64,000 nt of DNA. Source: Hyphomicrobiales bacterium (lineage in GTDB: Bacteria > Pseudomonadota > Alphaproteobacteria > Rhizobiales > Rhizobiaceae). Both the position numbers and the translations under genes were made by a program. Below, one piece after another: positions 52,887-62,457 of this stretch. Numbering within the stretch: position 1 is the stretch's first letter; every line of letters starts with the position of its first letter. The notes under the pieces were generated by a model. It did no database searches. It was not told the DNA's origin and saw only the letters and a program-made list of their open reading frames with translations. The stretch covers positions 32,317-96,316 of the forward strand of contig UBXG01000001.1 in NCBI GenBank assembly GCA_900469475.1, read 5' to 3'.

Positions 52887-55381
52887 TGAACCGCACCTTC
52901 CCCATCCTCCTGCTTCTCCTTGGCGCCGTCACAGCACAGGCGCAGACAGCGCCGTTTGACATGTCCGGCGAGCGGCCAAAGGGCGAAGCGCCGACAGTAC
53001 CTCAGATCATTATCCCGCAAACTGCCGCGCCGCAGACGGAGTCCCCGAAAACGGTAGCGCCTCCGGCCACTACCCCTCAAACCGTCGCACCACAGGTCGC
53101 GCCGCCTCTGGTCATGACGCCGCCGGCCACTACACCGCAAACTCCGGCGCCAAAGGCCGTCCCGCCCGTTGCTCCCATGCAGACAACGCCACAAGCGGCA
53201 TCGAAGACGAAGCAGGCGACCGCCGGCAACGACGTATCGGCCTTCCGGCGCTATGTCGTTCCCTTCGCAAAGCTGCGATTGGAGGGCGAGGCCGATCGCA
53301 AGTCCTGGTCGATCTATCTGACGCCTGAGCAGGCGGCAGCCCCGGCAAAACTCACATTTGCCTATCAGAATGCAGTTGTCGTCGCCCCGGAGGCATCCCA
53401 GATCACCGTTCTGGTGAACGACCGCGCCGTTCATCAGCAGCAGATCGGCTCCTCAGACAACGAGTCCGATATCAGCTTCGACATTCCGCGCGGGCTCCTG
53501 CAGCCCGGCGCCAATCTCCTGACCTTCGAGGCGACGCAGCGCCACCGCGTCGACTGTGATATTGCGTCGACCTACGAGCTCTGGTCCGACATCGATCCCG
53601 CTAGAACCTATCTCAGCTTCGCCGGCCGCGACGCAGAAAAACTGTCGACGACCGATGCCATCCGCGCAATCGGTGTCGACGGCATCGGCAAGACGCAATT
53701 CAATCTCGTCGTACCGGCCCTGGCTCAACCAGAGACGACCAAGCCGATCCTGCATCTGGTACAGGGACTGGCGCTTCTGAGCGGAATGCCGAACCAGGCC
53801 TTTTCGTTCGACACAGATGCCCTCCCCGCGCCCGGCCCGGGCAAAATGACCGTGGTCGTCGGCACGCCGGCAGAGCTGCAGCCCATCTTTGCCGTCCCTA
53901 CGGGAGCACAAAGCGGCGCGCTCGCGACCTTTGTTACGGACCCGCGCAGCGGTCAGCAGCTTCTCCTTATCAGTGGTCCATCCTGGCAGGCAATCGCGTC
54001 TGCGGTCGACATGGTGGTATCGCCGACCGAACGCGCGCCGGGCACTCGCCGTGATCTGTTGGTAACACAACGATGGTCCGCACCCGACGCGCCATTGATC
54101 TATTCCGGCACCAGCCTTTCCTTCGAACAGCTGGGCGTCAAGACCACAGAATTCTCCGGCCGGCGTTTCCATACCAGCTTCAACGTGGCGATCCCCTCCG
54201 ATTTCTACGCCAATGGCTACGGCGAGGCGACCATCCTGCTGGATGCGGCCTATGCCACGGATGTGCGGCCGGGCAGCCACATCGACGTCTACGTCAATGG
54301 CAGCATCGCCACGACCAAGCCGATCACAGCGACCGGGGGCGGCATTTTCCGGCAATTGCCCATCCGCATCACCATGCGCCATTTCAAGCCTGGCCTGAAC
54401 ACCATCACGCTTGAAGCCATGTTACTGGCCGATGAGGATACCGCCTGCGCGCCTGCCGCGACATCGAGCATGACGCCGCGATTTGCACTCTTCGACACGA
54501 GCCAGTTCGCGGTGCCGGATTTCGCGAGGATCGCACAGCGCCCGAATCTGGCGGCTCTCGCCGGCACAGGCTACCCCTACAGCCGCGAGACCGAGCCCGC
54601 CGCGCTCTTCATCGACCGCCCGGATGCTGACACCTTGTCTGCGACCGCAACGCTCCTAGGCCAGATGGCTCTCACCGCCGGTCACCCGATCCCTTTCGAA
54701 CCGACCGCCTCGCCGAATACCGTCGGCACCCGTAGTGCGCTGTTCATAGGATCCGTTTCGCAGCTGCCGTCGACAATCCTTGCGCAAATGAACATCTCCG
54801 CTGCGAGCCAGGTCGCCTGGCGTCCGCCCGCCCCTGGCCAGGGCAATATACCGGAAGCTTCGGTGACGATTGCCGATTGGCGCACGCGCATCAATGGCGG
54901 GATATTGCAGGGACAGATGCAGAACTTCCAGCAATGGATGCATCGCAATTTTGACATTACTCTGAGCTCGCTGCGCTTCATTCCCAGCTCCGAACAGATG
55001 TTCACACCATCGAACGCAAACAGCTTCCTGATCGCCCAGGAGGCAAATCCGACCAATGACGCAACCTGGACCGTCGTCACCGCGCCCAGCGCCGGAGACC
55101 TGCGGGCAGGCGCCGAGGCGATGAGCGCGCAACATGCCTGGTCGCAGATCGGCGGTCGCATCACGGTCTATTCCGGCAAGACGGGGAAAATCGATACGGT
55201 GCCCGTGAGCCGATTCAGCTTTGTCGTCTCCCAGCCCTGGTCGCTGACAAACTATCGGCTGATCGCCGCAAACTGGCTTTCCAGCAACATATTGTCCTAC
55301 GCCTTGCTGTTCGTGATCGGCTCCTTCCTGCTCGGCGTGAGCACGGCAAGCGTTCTTTCCAAGATCGGCAGGCGCGAATGA
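52886..55381 (+). CDS. bcsB: Cellulose synthase periplasmic subunit BcsB
   Basis: 831 aa from ATG 52886. The signal peptide ends near AQA-QT. Residues about 35-110 are a low-complexity Pro/Gln/Thr/Ala linker with many PQT and APP units, longer than I expect for BcsB. Then come the carbohydrate-binding and flavodoxin-like repeats (DISFDIPRGLLQPGANLLTFEA, later VAIPSDFYANGYGEATILLD). A C-terminal membrane helix (ILSYALLFVIGSFLLGVSTA) anchors it next to BcsA. It guides the glucan through the periplasm. Its stop overlaps the bcsZ start (ATGA). Confidence 0.93.
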   Translation: MNRTFPILLLLLGAVTAQAQTAPFDMSGERPKGEAPTVPQIIIPQTAAPQTESPKTVAPPATTPQTVAPQVAPPLVMTPPATTPQTPAPKAVPPVAPMQTTPQAASKTKQATAGNDVSAFRRYVVPFAKLRLEGEADRKSWSIYLTPEQAAAPAKLTFAYQNAVVVAPEASQITVLVNDRAVHQQQIGSSDNESDISFDIPRGLLQPGANLLTFEATQRHRVDCDIASTYELWSDIDPARTYLSFAGRDAEKLSTTDAIRAIGVDGIGKTQFNLVVPALAQPETTKPILHLVQGLALLSGMPNQAFSFDTDALPAPGPGKMTVVVGTPAELQPIFAVPTGAQSGALATFVTDPRSGQQLLLISGPSWQAIASAVDMVVSPTERAPGTRRDLLVTQRWSAPDAPLIYSGTSLSFEQLGVKTTEFSGRRFHTSFNVAIPSDFYANGYGEATILLDAAYATDVRPGSHIDVYVNGSIATTKPITATGGGIFRQLPIRITMRHFKPGLNTITLEAMLLADEDTACAPAATSSMTPRFALFDTSQFAVPDFARIAQRPNLAALAGTGYPYSRETEPAALFIDRPDADTLSATATLLGQMALTAGHPIPFEPTASPNTVGTRSALFIGSVSQLPSTILAQMNISAASQVAWRPPAPGQGNIPEASVTIADWRTRINGGILQGQMQNFQQWMHRNFDITLSSLRFIPSSEQMFTPSNANSFLIAQEANPTNDATWTVVTAPSAGDLRAGAEAMSAQHAWSQIGGRITVYSGKTGKIDTVPVSRFSFVVSQPWSLTNYRLIAANWLSSNILSYALLFVIGSFLLGVSTASVLSKIGRRE

Positions 55382-56427
55382 AGCTTTGGCGCCTTGTTCT
55401 TGCTATCTGCAGCGCCGCCATTATGACGGCAGCGCAACCGGCTGCCGCTCAACGAGCTGCAATCGATCCGCAGGCCTGGGCTGCCTACAAGGCAAAATTC
55501 CTCGATGTGAATGGTCGCATCATCGACAACGGCAATGGCGGCATTAGCCATAGCGAGGGGCAAGGGTACGGCATGCTGCTTGCCTACCTGGCCAACAATC
55601 CGGCCGATTTCGAACAGATCTGGTATTTTACCCGCACGGAGCTGTTGCTGCGCGATGACGGTCTTGCCGTCTGGAAATGGGATCCGGCCGTCATCCCGCA
55701 TGTAGCGGACACGAACAATGCTTCGGATGGCGATCTGCTGATTGCTTACGCACTAGCCCTGGCGGGATCGGCCTGGAACAATAGAGATTATCTGCAGACG
55801 GCCGCAAGCATGGCGAGATCCATCCTTGCTCATCTTGTCATCACGTCCGCAGGGACTACGCTGCTTATTCCCGGCGCCGAAGGTTACCGGCCACCAGGGC
55901 GCAAGGATGGGCCGGTCATCAATCCATCTTATTGGGTCTTCGAAGCGATCCCCGTCATGGCGCTGCTGGTGCCTTCCGATCGCTGGCAGAAGCTCAGCAA
56001 CGACGGCCTTGCCCTGCTGCGCTCTCTGCAATTTGGCCCGCGCAAGCTTCCCGCCGACTGGGTAAGCCTCAAGGCAAAACCGGAACCCGCGGACGGCTTC
56101 GAAGCGGAATTCGGCTATAATAGCGTCAGGATCCCGCTTTACCTGGCCCGCGCCGGGATCGACGACAAGGCGCTGCTTTCGCGCCTCCGGCAGGGAATGA
56201 CCGTCGCGGAGGATGAGCCTGCCACGATCGATCTGGCGACCGGCAAGCCGAAGGACCTGCTTCCCGACGTGGGTTATAGAATTGTTAACGATGTTGTGGC
56301 GTGTGTGGTGAGCGGTACGAAACTGCCTGCTTCGGTTCGGCAGTTTACCCCATCGCTTTACTATCCGGCCACCTTGCAACTGTTGAGCCTGGCTTTCGTC
56401 ACGGAGAAGCATCCGGAGTGTTTATAA
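55378..56427 (+). CDS. bcsZ: Endo-1,4-beta-glucanase of the cellulose operon (GH8)
   Basis: 349 aa. The signal peptide ends near AAA-QR. SHSEGQGYGMLLAYLANN carries the catalytic Glu of family GH8, and NNASDGDLLIAYALALAG carries the conserved Asp. YWVFEAIPVMALLVPSD and EFGYNSVRIPLYLARAGI follow. It trims cellulose in the periplasm and is needed for orderly fibres; in rhizobia it is also called celC. It overlaps bcsB by 4 nt, and its end overlaps the start of the next gene. Confidence 0.93.
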   Translation: MKLWRLVLAICSAAIMTAAQPAAAQRAAIDPQAWAAYKAKFLDVNGRIIDNGNGGISHSEGQGYGMLLAYLANNPADFEQIWYFTRTELLLRDDGLAVWKWDPAVIPHVADTNNASDGDLLIAYALALAGSAWNNRDYLQTAASMARSILAHLVITSAGTTLLIPGAEGYRPPGRKDGPVINPSYWVFEAIPVMALLVPSDRWQKLSNDGLALLRSLQFGPRKLPADWVSLKAKPEPADGFEAEFGYNSVRIPLYLARAGIDDKALLSRLRQGMTVAEDEPATIDLATGKPKDLLPDVGYRIVNDVVACVVSGTKLPASVRQFTPSLYYPATLQLLSLAFVTEKHPECL

Positions 56428-58835
56428 AGTCCACCTTGATCATGGCTTTCATGGCCGTCGCCGTGGCGGGGTTCACGCTCGCGACGAAGGATCACGATTC
56501 GCCGGAAGAAAAGATCAAGCTGGCAAAGTCGGCACGTCTCGAGCCGCAGGCGATGCTTGCCGCCGACAGCTCGGCCGGCGGCAGCTTCGGACAGCCCGCC
56601 GACTTGCAGGCGCTTGCCGATCATATACAGGCGGCTGCGCCTTCGGCGGTTCTCTCCGACACTCCCGCGAAGTCGGCAAATACAACCGCCGCGGATTCTG
56701 TGGCGCAAGCCTCGCCGGAACAGGCACAGCCGCAAACAACGAAGCCAACATCACCTCAGCAGTCCAACCCGGCACAAGCTGGCGATAATCAGCCGAAGGT
56801 CGACGAAAGTGCATTGCGCTATTTTGCAAGCCGGGGCGACAAGGCGCGACTGCAGGCGGAAATCTCCCGACTGCAGGCGCTCTACCCCAATTGGAAGCCA
56901 CCTGCCGATCCGCTGGCCATACCGCAAAATAGCGACAAGCAGCTCGAGGCCATGTGGCAGCTCTATTCGGAGGGCCGCTACGCCGAAGTGCGCAAGGCCG
57001 TCGCCGACCGACAGACTAGCGAACCCGGCTGGCAGCCGCCTACCGATCTACTGGAGCGACTCGATATCGCGGAAGCCCGCACCCGGCTCGTCAACGCCTC
57101 CGATCTGAAGCAATATCAGACCGTGATCGACATCGGCGCGAGAACGCCGAGCCTGCTCACCTGCAGCGATATCGACGTCCTCTGGCGGGTTGCCGATGCC
57201 TTCATCCGCACCGATCGTGCCGCTCGCGGCCAGGACGCCTATAAATATATCCTGAAAACCTGCACCAATCCGCGGGAAAGGCTCGCGACCATCCAAAAGG
57301 CGGCGGCTCTGCTGCCCTATCAGCCGATGCAAGACCTTTTGGCTCTCGAAAGGCCTGATGGCAATGGCGGGCGTGAATTCGACAGCATCAGGACCGATCT
57401 GGCTCGCCGTTTCGTCGCGCAGGGCAATGACGATCCGAAGCTGACGGTATCGCTGGATTATCTGTCTCAGGTCGAGCGTGTCGCCCGCAGCCAGGGCCTT
57501 GCATCCGATGACGCACTCCTCGGCTGGTATTATCTGCGTCGCGGCAACTACCCCGATGCCGAGCAATGGTTCAAAGCAGCGCACGAGAAGGAAGATTCGG
57601 CAACGATCTCACAGGGTTTGGCACTGGTGCTGATCGCCGATCGCAAGCCGCAGGAAGCCGAAGACGCCATGTATAAGTGGCGCAATGAATCCAAGGATGC
57701 GATGGCAACCTACCTTGCGGCGACCGCCAATCTGATCGCGCTGCAACCGCCGGCCAACCTCAGTGAAGATGTCCTAGGCCGCATCGCCGCGGAGGTCGTG
57801 AAACAGAAATACGTCCCGACAGCCCAGCAGTTCGGGTGGTTTGCGCGCTCGATGAACCAGCAGCAGGCAGCTGCTCGCTGGTTCGAGACCGCTTTGCGCT
57901 GGAAGCCGGACGACGAACCCTCCGCCTATGGCCTTGCCATTACCCGCAATCAGCTGAACGACCGGCAGGGTGTTGCCGAAGTTCAAAGACTATGGGCCGG
58001 TCGCTCCCAACGCATCGCCGTGCTCGGCGAGCCGGCGCCTCGAACGCCGACGTCAGAACCGCTGCCGTCGCCCAACCAAGCCGCACAGTCCGCACCACAG
58101 GGTCTGCCTCAAACATCGATGCAGCAAGGCGCAGCGCAGAATGTGCTCCCCCCAATCTCCCAGGCAGCACCTCAGCCTCCGGTGACACGGCCCTATGTCA
58201 ATGCGCAGATGCCCGACCAGCCGATCGCGCCCGCCCGCAGTGCACCATCCCAGGATTATGCTGAACCACAGGCCGGCGCCCGGGTCGCCACCCGCTCGCC
58301 ACGCAAAACGGCAGGATGCAAAACCACCGTGAACGCGCAAGCGCTGACGCCTGGTAACGCTCTTTCCCGAGGCTGGTGCCTGATGAACCTCAATCGGCCC
58401 ATGGAAGCAGTGGAAGCCTTTGGCGTCGCCTTGAACAGTGCGGATCCGAAGTCGCGTGAAGAGGCAGCCTATGGGCAGAGCCTGGCCTATTTGAGAGCTG
58501 GCCTTACCAACGATGCGTCCGTTGCCGCCACCAAGGCGCCGATGAACCACCAGCGCGCCGCCGAATTACAGGTGGCCATACTGGCCAACCGCGCACTTTC
58601 GGCCTTCGAGGGCAAGCGCTATCACGAAACATTGCTCTATCTCGATCAACGCGCACAACTGCAGCAAGAGCGCGTCGATCTAATGGTGCTGCGTGGATAC
58701 TGCTACCTTAATCTGAAAATGTACGACGACGCCGAACGTATCTTCACCGCCGTCGCCGCAACCGGCAGCCGCGACGGCGGCCGTGGCCTGCGGGATCTTC
58801 AGCTTACGCTACATCCGCCGCGAGGGGAGTATTGA
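56418..58835 (+). CDS. TPR protein of the cellulose operon (BcsK-like)
   Basis: 805 aa from GTG 56418, which overlaps bcsZ by 10 nt and has GGAGAAG 8 nt upstream. An N-terminal membrane segment (LIMAFMAVAVAGFTLA) is followed by a Pro/Gln/Ala-rich linker, tetratricopeptide-like helices (about 125-560), a second Pro/Gln-rich linker (about 570-650) and C-terminal repeats (AYGQSLAYLRAGLTNDASVAA, VLRGYCYLNLKMYDDAERIF). There is no outer-membrane barrel, so it is not a full BcsC. Rhizobial operons carry such a TPR protein, called BcsK in one scheme. It probably scaffolds the complex in the periplasm. Confidence 0.75.
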   Translation: MFIKSTLIMAFMAVAVAGFTLATKDHDSPEEKIKLAKSARLEPQAMLAADSSAGGSFGQPADLQALADHIQAAAPSAVLSDTPAKSANTTAADSVAQASPEQAQPQTTKPTSPQQSNPAQAGDNQPKVDESALRYFASRGDKARLQAEISRLQALYPNWKPPADPLAIPQNSDKQLEAMWQLYSEGRYAEVRKAVADRQTSEPGWQPPTDLLERLDIAEARTRLVNASDLKQYQTVIDIGARTPSLLTCSDIDVLWRVADAFIRTDRAARGQDAYKYILKTCTNPRERLATIQKAAALLPYQPMQDLLALERPDGNGGREFDSIRTDLARRFVAQGNDDPKLTVSLDYLSQVERVARSQGLASDDALLGWYYLRRGNYPDAEQWFKAAHEKEDSATISQGLALVLIADRKPQEAEDAMYKWRNESKDAMATYLAATANLIALQPPANLSEDVLGRIAAEVVKQKYVPTAQQFGWFARSMNQQQAAARWFETALRWKPDDEPSAYGLAITRNQLNDRQGVAEVQRLWAGRSQRIAVLGEPAPRTPTSEPLPSPNQAAQSAPQGLPQTSMQQGAAQNVLPPISQAAPQPPVTRPYVNAQMPDQPIAPARSAPSQDYAEPQAGARVATRSPRKTAGCKTTVNAQALTPGNALSRGWCLMNLNRPMEAVEAFGVALNSADPKSREEAAYGQSLAYLRAGLTNDASVAATKAPMNHQRAAELQVAILANRALSAFEGKRYHETLLYLDQRAQLQQERVDLMVLRGYCYLNLKMYDDAERIFTAVAATGSRDGGRGLRDLQLTLHPPRGEY

Positions 58836-58912
58836 GTTTGACGTGCCATGGCCGCAAGATTGCCGGGGTCGATGAATCGTTTGGGCGGGCTGCTCAAACT
58901 ACCTGACGTTAA

Positions 58913-59347
58913 TCAGACCAATATCCAACATTCTCCGTCACAGCAGAGGTAGGGCACATCATCGAATGTAAGAACCTCGCAAGCCTGCCGGGCACGATTC
59001 TTACTGGATGTTACCATTCGGGTTGCGGGCGCATTCGCTCTGACCTGAGCGAATAGCTGCATGAAAAGAACAGCCGATACATCCTCTCTGTTGGGCTCAG
59101 CAAGTGTAATCTTTGCAAGCGGATGTTGGTGATCTTTGCATTTCACGTTGCGAACATGTGCAACAGACGAGATCAAGGAAACAGGGATAGATATCCACTG
59201 CTCACACGACAACGAAGATGAAAAACACAGAACAGAGCTGTCGTTTTCATCAACCTTAACCAATCCATATAGTGTTAAATCAACGGGTTCAACAAGCTGA
59301 TTGGCAGCCAACTGTGAAATAAACTCAGATGGTTCGTAAGTGCGCAT
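58913..59347 (-). CDS. Hypothetical protein, 144 aa
   Basis: Unrecognised. The chain is soluble, with no signal peptide or membrane span, begins MRTYEPSEFISQLA, and ends in a Cys-containing CCDGECWILV. Base composition and codons are clearly more AT-rich than in the flanking cellulose and ABC genes, which suggests later arrival or weak expression. It stands alone, convergent with the cellulose operon, with an inverted repeat about 40 bp upstream. The stretch 59348-59612 next to it holds only this repeat. Confidence 0.55.
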   Translation of the reverse strand: MRTYEPSEFISQLAANQLVEPVDLTLYGLVKVDENDSSVLCFSSSLSCEQWISIPVSLISSVAHVRNVKCKDHQHPLAKITLAEPNREDVSAVLFMQLFAQVRANAPATRMVTSSKNRARQACEVLTFDDVPYLCCDGECWILV

Positions 59348-59387
59348 GCAGAATAACCCTCCAGTTTTATGTTGCTTGGCTTTGGTA

Positions 59388-59404
59388 TGTTAATTACCAT
59401 AACA
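59388..59404. promoter_or_regulatory. Inverted repeat upstream of the 144-aa gene
   Basis: TGTTA-ATTACCA-TAACA, 41 bp upstream of the start codon in an AT-rich stretch. A possible operator; no known consensus is matched. Confidence 0.25.
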
Positions 59405-59612
59405 CAATAAAGGAGAGTGCGAATACTCTTCGCCCGAACAACAGTGCCTCCGGCAGACTTTCCAGCAAGATCGTCATACAGATTCTATCCGTCGGCGACG
59501 ATGGACTTGAAAATGAGGCGCCTGGAATCTTCGAAACTTAAACGCCACAACCTGCGAATTGACGCCATCATGGCGTATTCTCGCCAACGACGGTGGAGTT
59601 TGGAACAACCAC

Positions 59613-60530
59613 TTAAGGCATCTGAGCCCCGCTCGCGGTCGTGAAGACCCGATATAGTGAGCGCGTTGCAGCAACGAAAAGCTGGTTCCGCTTCGGGCCA
59701 CCGAATGTAAGATTAGCGACCGTCTGCGGGATCTTGATCTTGCCGATCAAAGCCCCATCAGCCGCAAAACAATGAATGCCGTCGCCGGCGCTTGTCCATA
59801 TGTTGCCGTCGATGTCGGCGCGGAAGCCGTCCGGAATGCCGGTGTCGATGTTGCAGAAGACCCGGGCGTTTGCGAGTTTCTTGCCATCCACGACATCGAA
59901 GACGCGAATGTGGCGGGGGGCGCTGACGTCGTGGCTTGCGGCGGAGTCGGCGACATAGAGTTTCGTCTCGTCCGGGGAAAAGGCCAAGCCGTTCGGCTGG
60001 CGGAAATCGTCCGTCATGACATCCAGTTCGCCGGTGGCCGGATCGAGGCGGTAGACGTTGCGGGTCGGCTGCTCCGGCTCCGCCTTGTAACCCTCGTAAT
60101 TGGAGAGAATGCCGTAGGTTGGGTCGGTAAACCAGATCGTTCCGTCCGAGCGGACGATCACGTCGTTGGGTGAATTCAGGCGCTTGCCCTTATAACTGTC
60201 GGCAAGAACAGTGATGGAGCCGTCGATTTCCGTGCGCGTCACACGGCGGCCGCCATGTTCGCAGGATATCAACCGCCCTTGGCGATCGCGCGTATTGCCG
60301 TTGGCAAAGTTCGAGGGCGCGCGAAAGATCGAGACATTCCCGCCCGGCACCCAGCGCAGCATGCGCTCGTTGGGAATGTCGCTCCAGATCAGGCACCCGG
60401 CATCGGCAAACCAGACCGGCCCCTCCGCCCAGCGGCAATCGGAATAAAGCTCCTCCAGGCCGGCGCTCGGGACGATCAGATTGCGGAAGCGCGTGTCGTA
60501 GATTTCGTAAATGGAGGCGTCGGTCGGCAT
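59613..60530 (-). CDS. SMP-30/gluconolactonase family protein
   Basis: 305 aa from ATG 60530, with CAGGAA about 9 nt upstream; the frame is open further but without family similarity. Six-bladed propeller with the usual ligands: CRWAEGPVWFADAG (first metal Glu), RLNSPNDVIVRSDG (Asn-Asp), FRQPNGLAFSPDE and PDGFRADIDGNIW (Asp). The family opens sugar lactones to aldonic acids. It is 35 bp after an ABC permease gene in the same direction, so the importer probably brings in a sugar whose lactone is its substrate. Confidence 0.88.
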   Translation of the reverse strand: MPTDASIYEIYDTRFRNLIVPSAGLEELYSDCRWAEGPVWFADAGCLIWSDIPNERMLRWVPGGNVSIFRAPSNFANGNTRDRQGRLISCEHGGRRVTRTEIDGSITVLADSYKGKRLNSPNDVIVRSDGTIWFTDPTYGILSNYEGYKAEPEQPTRNVYRLDPATGELDVMTDDFRQPNGLAFSPDETKLYVADSAASHDVSAPRHIRVFDVVDGKKLANARVFCNIDTGIPDGFRADIDGNIWTSAGDGIHCFAADGALIGKIKIPQTVANLTFGGPKRNQLFVAATRSLYRVFTTASGAQMP

Positions 60531-60565
60531 CGCAGTTTTCCTGTAGGGATCTTGGGAGAAAAGTG

Positions 60566-61516
60566 TCAGCGCCCGCCAGCGGGGCGACCGCCGGCAACGA
60601 GAATGACGGCAATAATAATCAGGCCGGTCAGAACAAGCCTTGGGCCCGCGCCGAAGCCATAAGTGTTCAGCATGGAGACGACCAGAAACATGAACAGCGA
60701 GGCGCCCCAGATGCCCGGCACGTTGGAATCGCCGCCGGCAACGGCCGTTCCGCCGATGATGACGACGGCAATCGACATCAAAAGATATTCCGCGCCCATG
60801 TTGAGGGCTGCGCCGCCGGAAAAGCTCGCGAGCAGATAGCCGCAGATCGAGGCGAGGATGGCGCAGAGGACATAGGTCGCAAGCCGCGTTCCGTCGACGG
60901 GGATGCCGGCCATGCGCGCCGCGAACATGCTTTGACCGATCGCCGAGATCCAGCGGCCATAGATCGTCTTTTCCAGGAGAATCCAAGCAAGCGCCGATAG
61001 CAGCAGGGCGACGATGGCGACATTCGGTATGCCGAATACCCCCGATGTCGTAAATTCGGCCAGATATTCGGGCGGCTTAATGCGAAGGCCGCGGTTGCTC
61101 CAGATGGCAGTCGATTGAATGATAAAGCTCATGGAGAGTGTTGCAATGATCGGCGGAATGCGCAGCAGCTTGATCAGGGCATAATTGCCGATCCCGATGC
61201 CAAGGCCGATGACGACCGAGACCAGCAGGCCCGGCACGATCATGCCGTCTTCGACATTCATGAGTTTCAGCGCGAGCGTACCGGCAAGCGTCATCGTCGC
61301 CGGCACTGAAAGATCGATATTGCCCGGCCCGAGCGTGATGACGAACATCTGGCCAATGCCGACGATAACAGAGAATGCCGCAAAGGTGAGTGCAGCCTGC
61401 GACAGGCCGATGGAACTGGCGCCGCCGGTAAAGAGAACGGTGATGATCCACACCGCGATTGCCGCGACAAAGGACCATATCCAGGGTTTGCGGCCGAGCA
61501 CGGCAAGCGCGATCAT
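60566..61516 (-). CDS. Sugar ABC importer permease (second)
   Basis: 316 aa, about ten membrane segments, RbsC/BPD_transp_2 family. GIGQMFVITLGPGNIDLSVPA is the family block after the third segment, and GAEYLLMSIAVVIIGGTAVAGG the late one. Its start overlaps the stop of the other permease gene (ATGA). With that one it would form a heterodimeric channel. Confidence 0.88.
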   Translation of the reverse strand: MIALAVLGRKPWIWSFVAAIAVWIITVLFTGGASSIGLSQAALTFAAFSVIVGIGQMFVITLGPGNIDLSVPATMTLAGTLALKLMNVEDGMIVPGLLVSVVIGLGIGIGNYALIKLLRIPPIIATLSMSFIIQSTAIWSNRGLRIKPPEYLAEFTTSGVFGIPNVAIVALLLSALAWILLEKTIYGRWISAIGQSMFAARMAGIPVDGTRLATYVLCAILASICGYLLASFSGGAALNMGAEYLLMSIAVVIIGGTAVAGGDSNVPGIWGASLFMFLVVSMLNTYGFGAGPRLVLTGLIIIAVILVAGGRPAGGR

Positions 61517-62457
61517 GATTGTTTCTCCCGCTTTTCGACGCGATTGAGCAAGAGCCTGAGGGCGAGCACAATAATCAGGATTGCGCCCTGCGCGCCGATC
61601 TGCCAGTCGGGCGATATCCGCAGAAACGACAGGAAGGAGCCCGCCAGGGTCAATGTCAGCGCGCCGATGACGGCCCCGACCGGCGAGACGCGGCCGCCGG
61701 TAAACTCCCCGCCGCCGAGGATGACACCGGCGATCGACAGCAATGTGTAACGCAGCGCGATATTCGCATCCGCCGAGGTGGTCAGCCCGACCAGCGCAAT
61801 GCCGGCCAATACGGCAAAGAAGCCCGCCAGCGCATAGGCCGCGGCACGCAGGCTGACGACGGACCAGCCTGCACGCTGTAGCGACCGCTGATTGCCGCCC
61901 ACACCGCGGATCAGCACCCCGAAGGAGGAGCGCATGACGATCAAATGGGCGAACAGCGCGATAAGGAGGCTGGCTATGATCGCGATGGGTATTAGTGGCG
62001 GCTTAGAAGTCATCAGCCAGCGCGCCCAATCGGGTGCGGTGCCGCCTGGCGCCGGCAGCAGCAGGACAGCCAGGCCGCCCCAGACGAAGCTCATGCCGAG
62101 CGTCACCACGATCGATGGCAGATCTCTGATATAGATGACGATGCCGATTGCGGCATAGACTGCAATTGCGACCGCCAGAATGAGGATACCGACGAGCGGA
62201 GCAGATTGCAGATAGGTTGCCGCCACACAGGCCGTGAAGCTGACGAAGGTCCCCATCGAGAGATCGAGATCGTTGACCGACATGATCATCATCTGCCCGA
62301 TCGTCGCGAGCGCAATCGGCACGGCGAGATTGAAGAGCAGATTGAGGCCGATATAGCTCATGGCGCGCGGCTGCAGGTAAAAGACCGCTGCGAGCAGCAC
62401 CGCAAGCGATAGCGCCGGAATGAGCAGGCGCAGGGTAGCGGAGGATGGACGGCTCAT
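61513..62457 (-). CDS. Sugar ABC importer permease (first)
   Basis: 314 aa, same family as its neighbour. GQMMIMSVNDLDLSMGTFVSFTA is the conserved block with the usual GxDLSxG pattern, and LLSIAGVILGGGEFTGGRVSP the late one. It overlaps both the ATPase gene and the second permease gene by 4 nt, so the three are translated together. Confidence 0.88.
   Translation of the reverse strand: MSRPSSATLRLLIPALSLAVLLAAVFYLQPRAMSYIGLNLLFNLAVPIALATIGQMMIMSVNDLDLSMGTFVSFTACVAATYLQSAPLVGILILAVAIAVYAAIGIVIYIRDLPSIVVTLGMSFVWGGLAVLLLPAPGGTAPDWARWLMTSKPPLIPIAIIASLLIALFAHLIVMRSSFGVLIRGVGGNQRSLQRAGWSVVSLRAAAYALAGFFAVLAGIALVGLTTSADANIALRYTLLSIAGVILGGGEFTGGRVSPVGAVIGALTLTLAGSFLSFLRISPDWQIGAQGAILIIVLALRLLLNRVEKREKQS

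Noticed and set aside
59329..59541. Short plus-strand frames between the 144-aa gene and the SMP-30 gene
   Set aside because: Overlap the start of the better-supported 144-aa gene and show no coding pattern.
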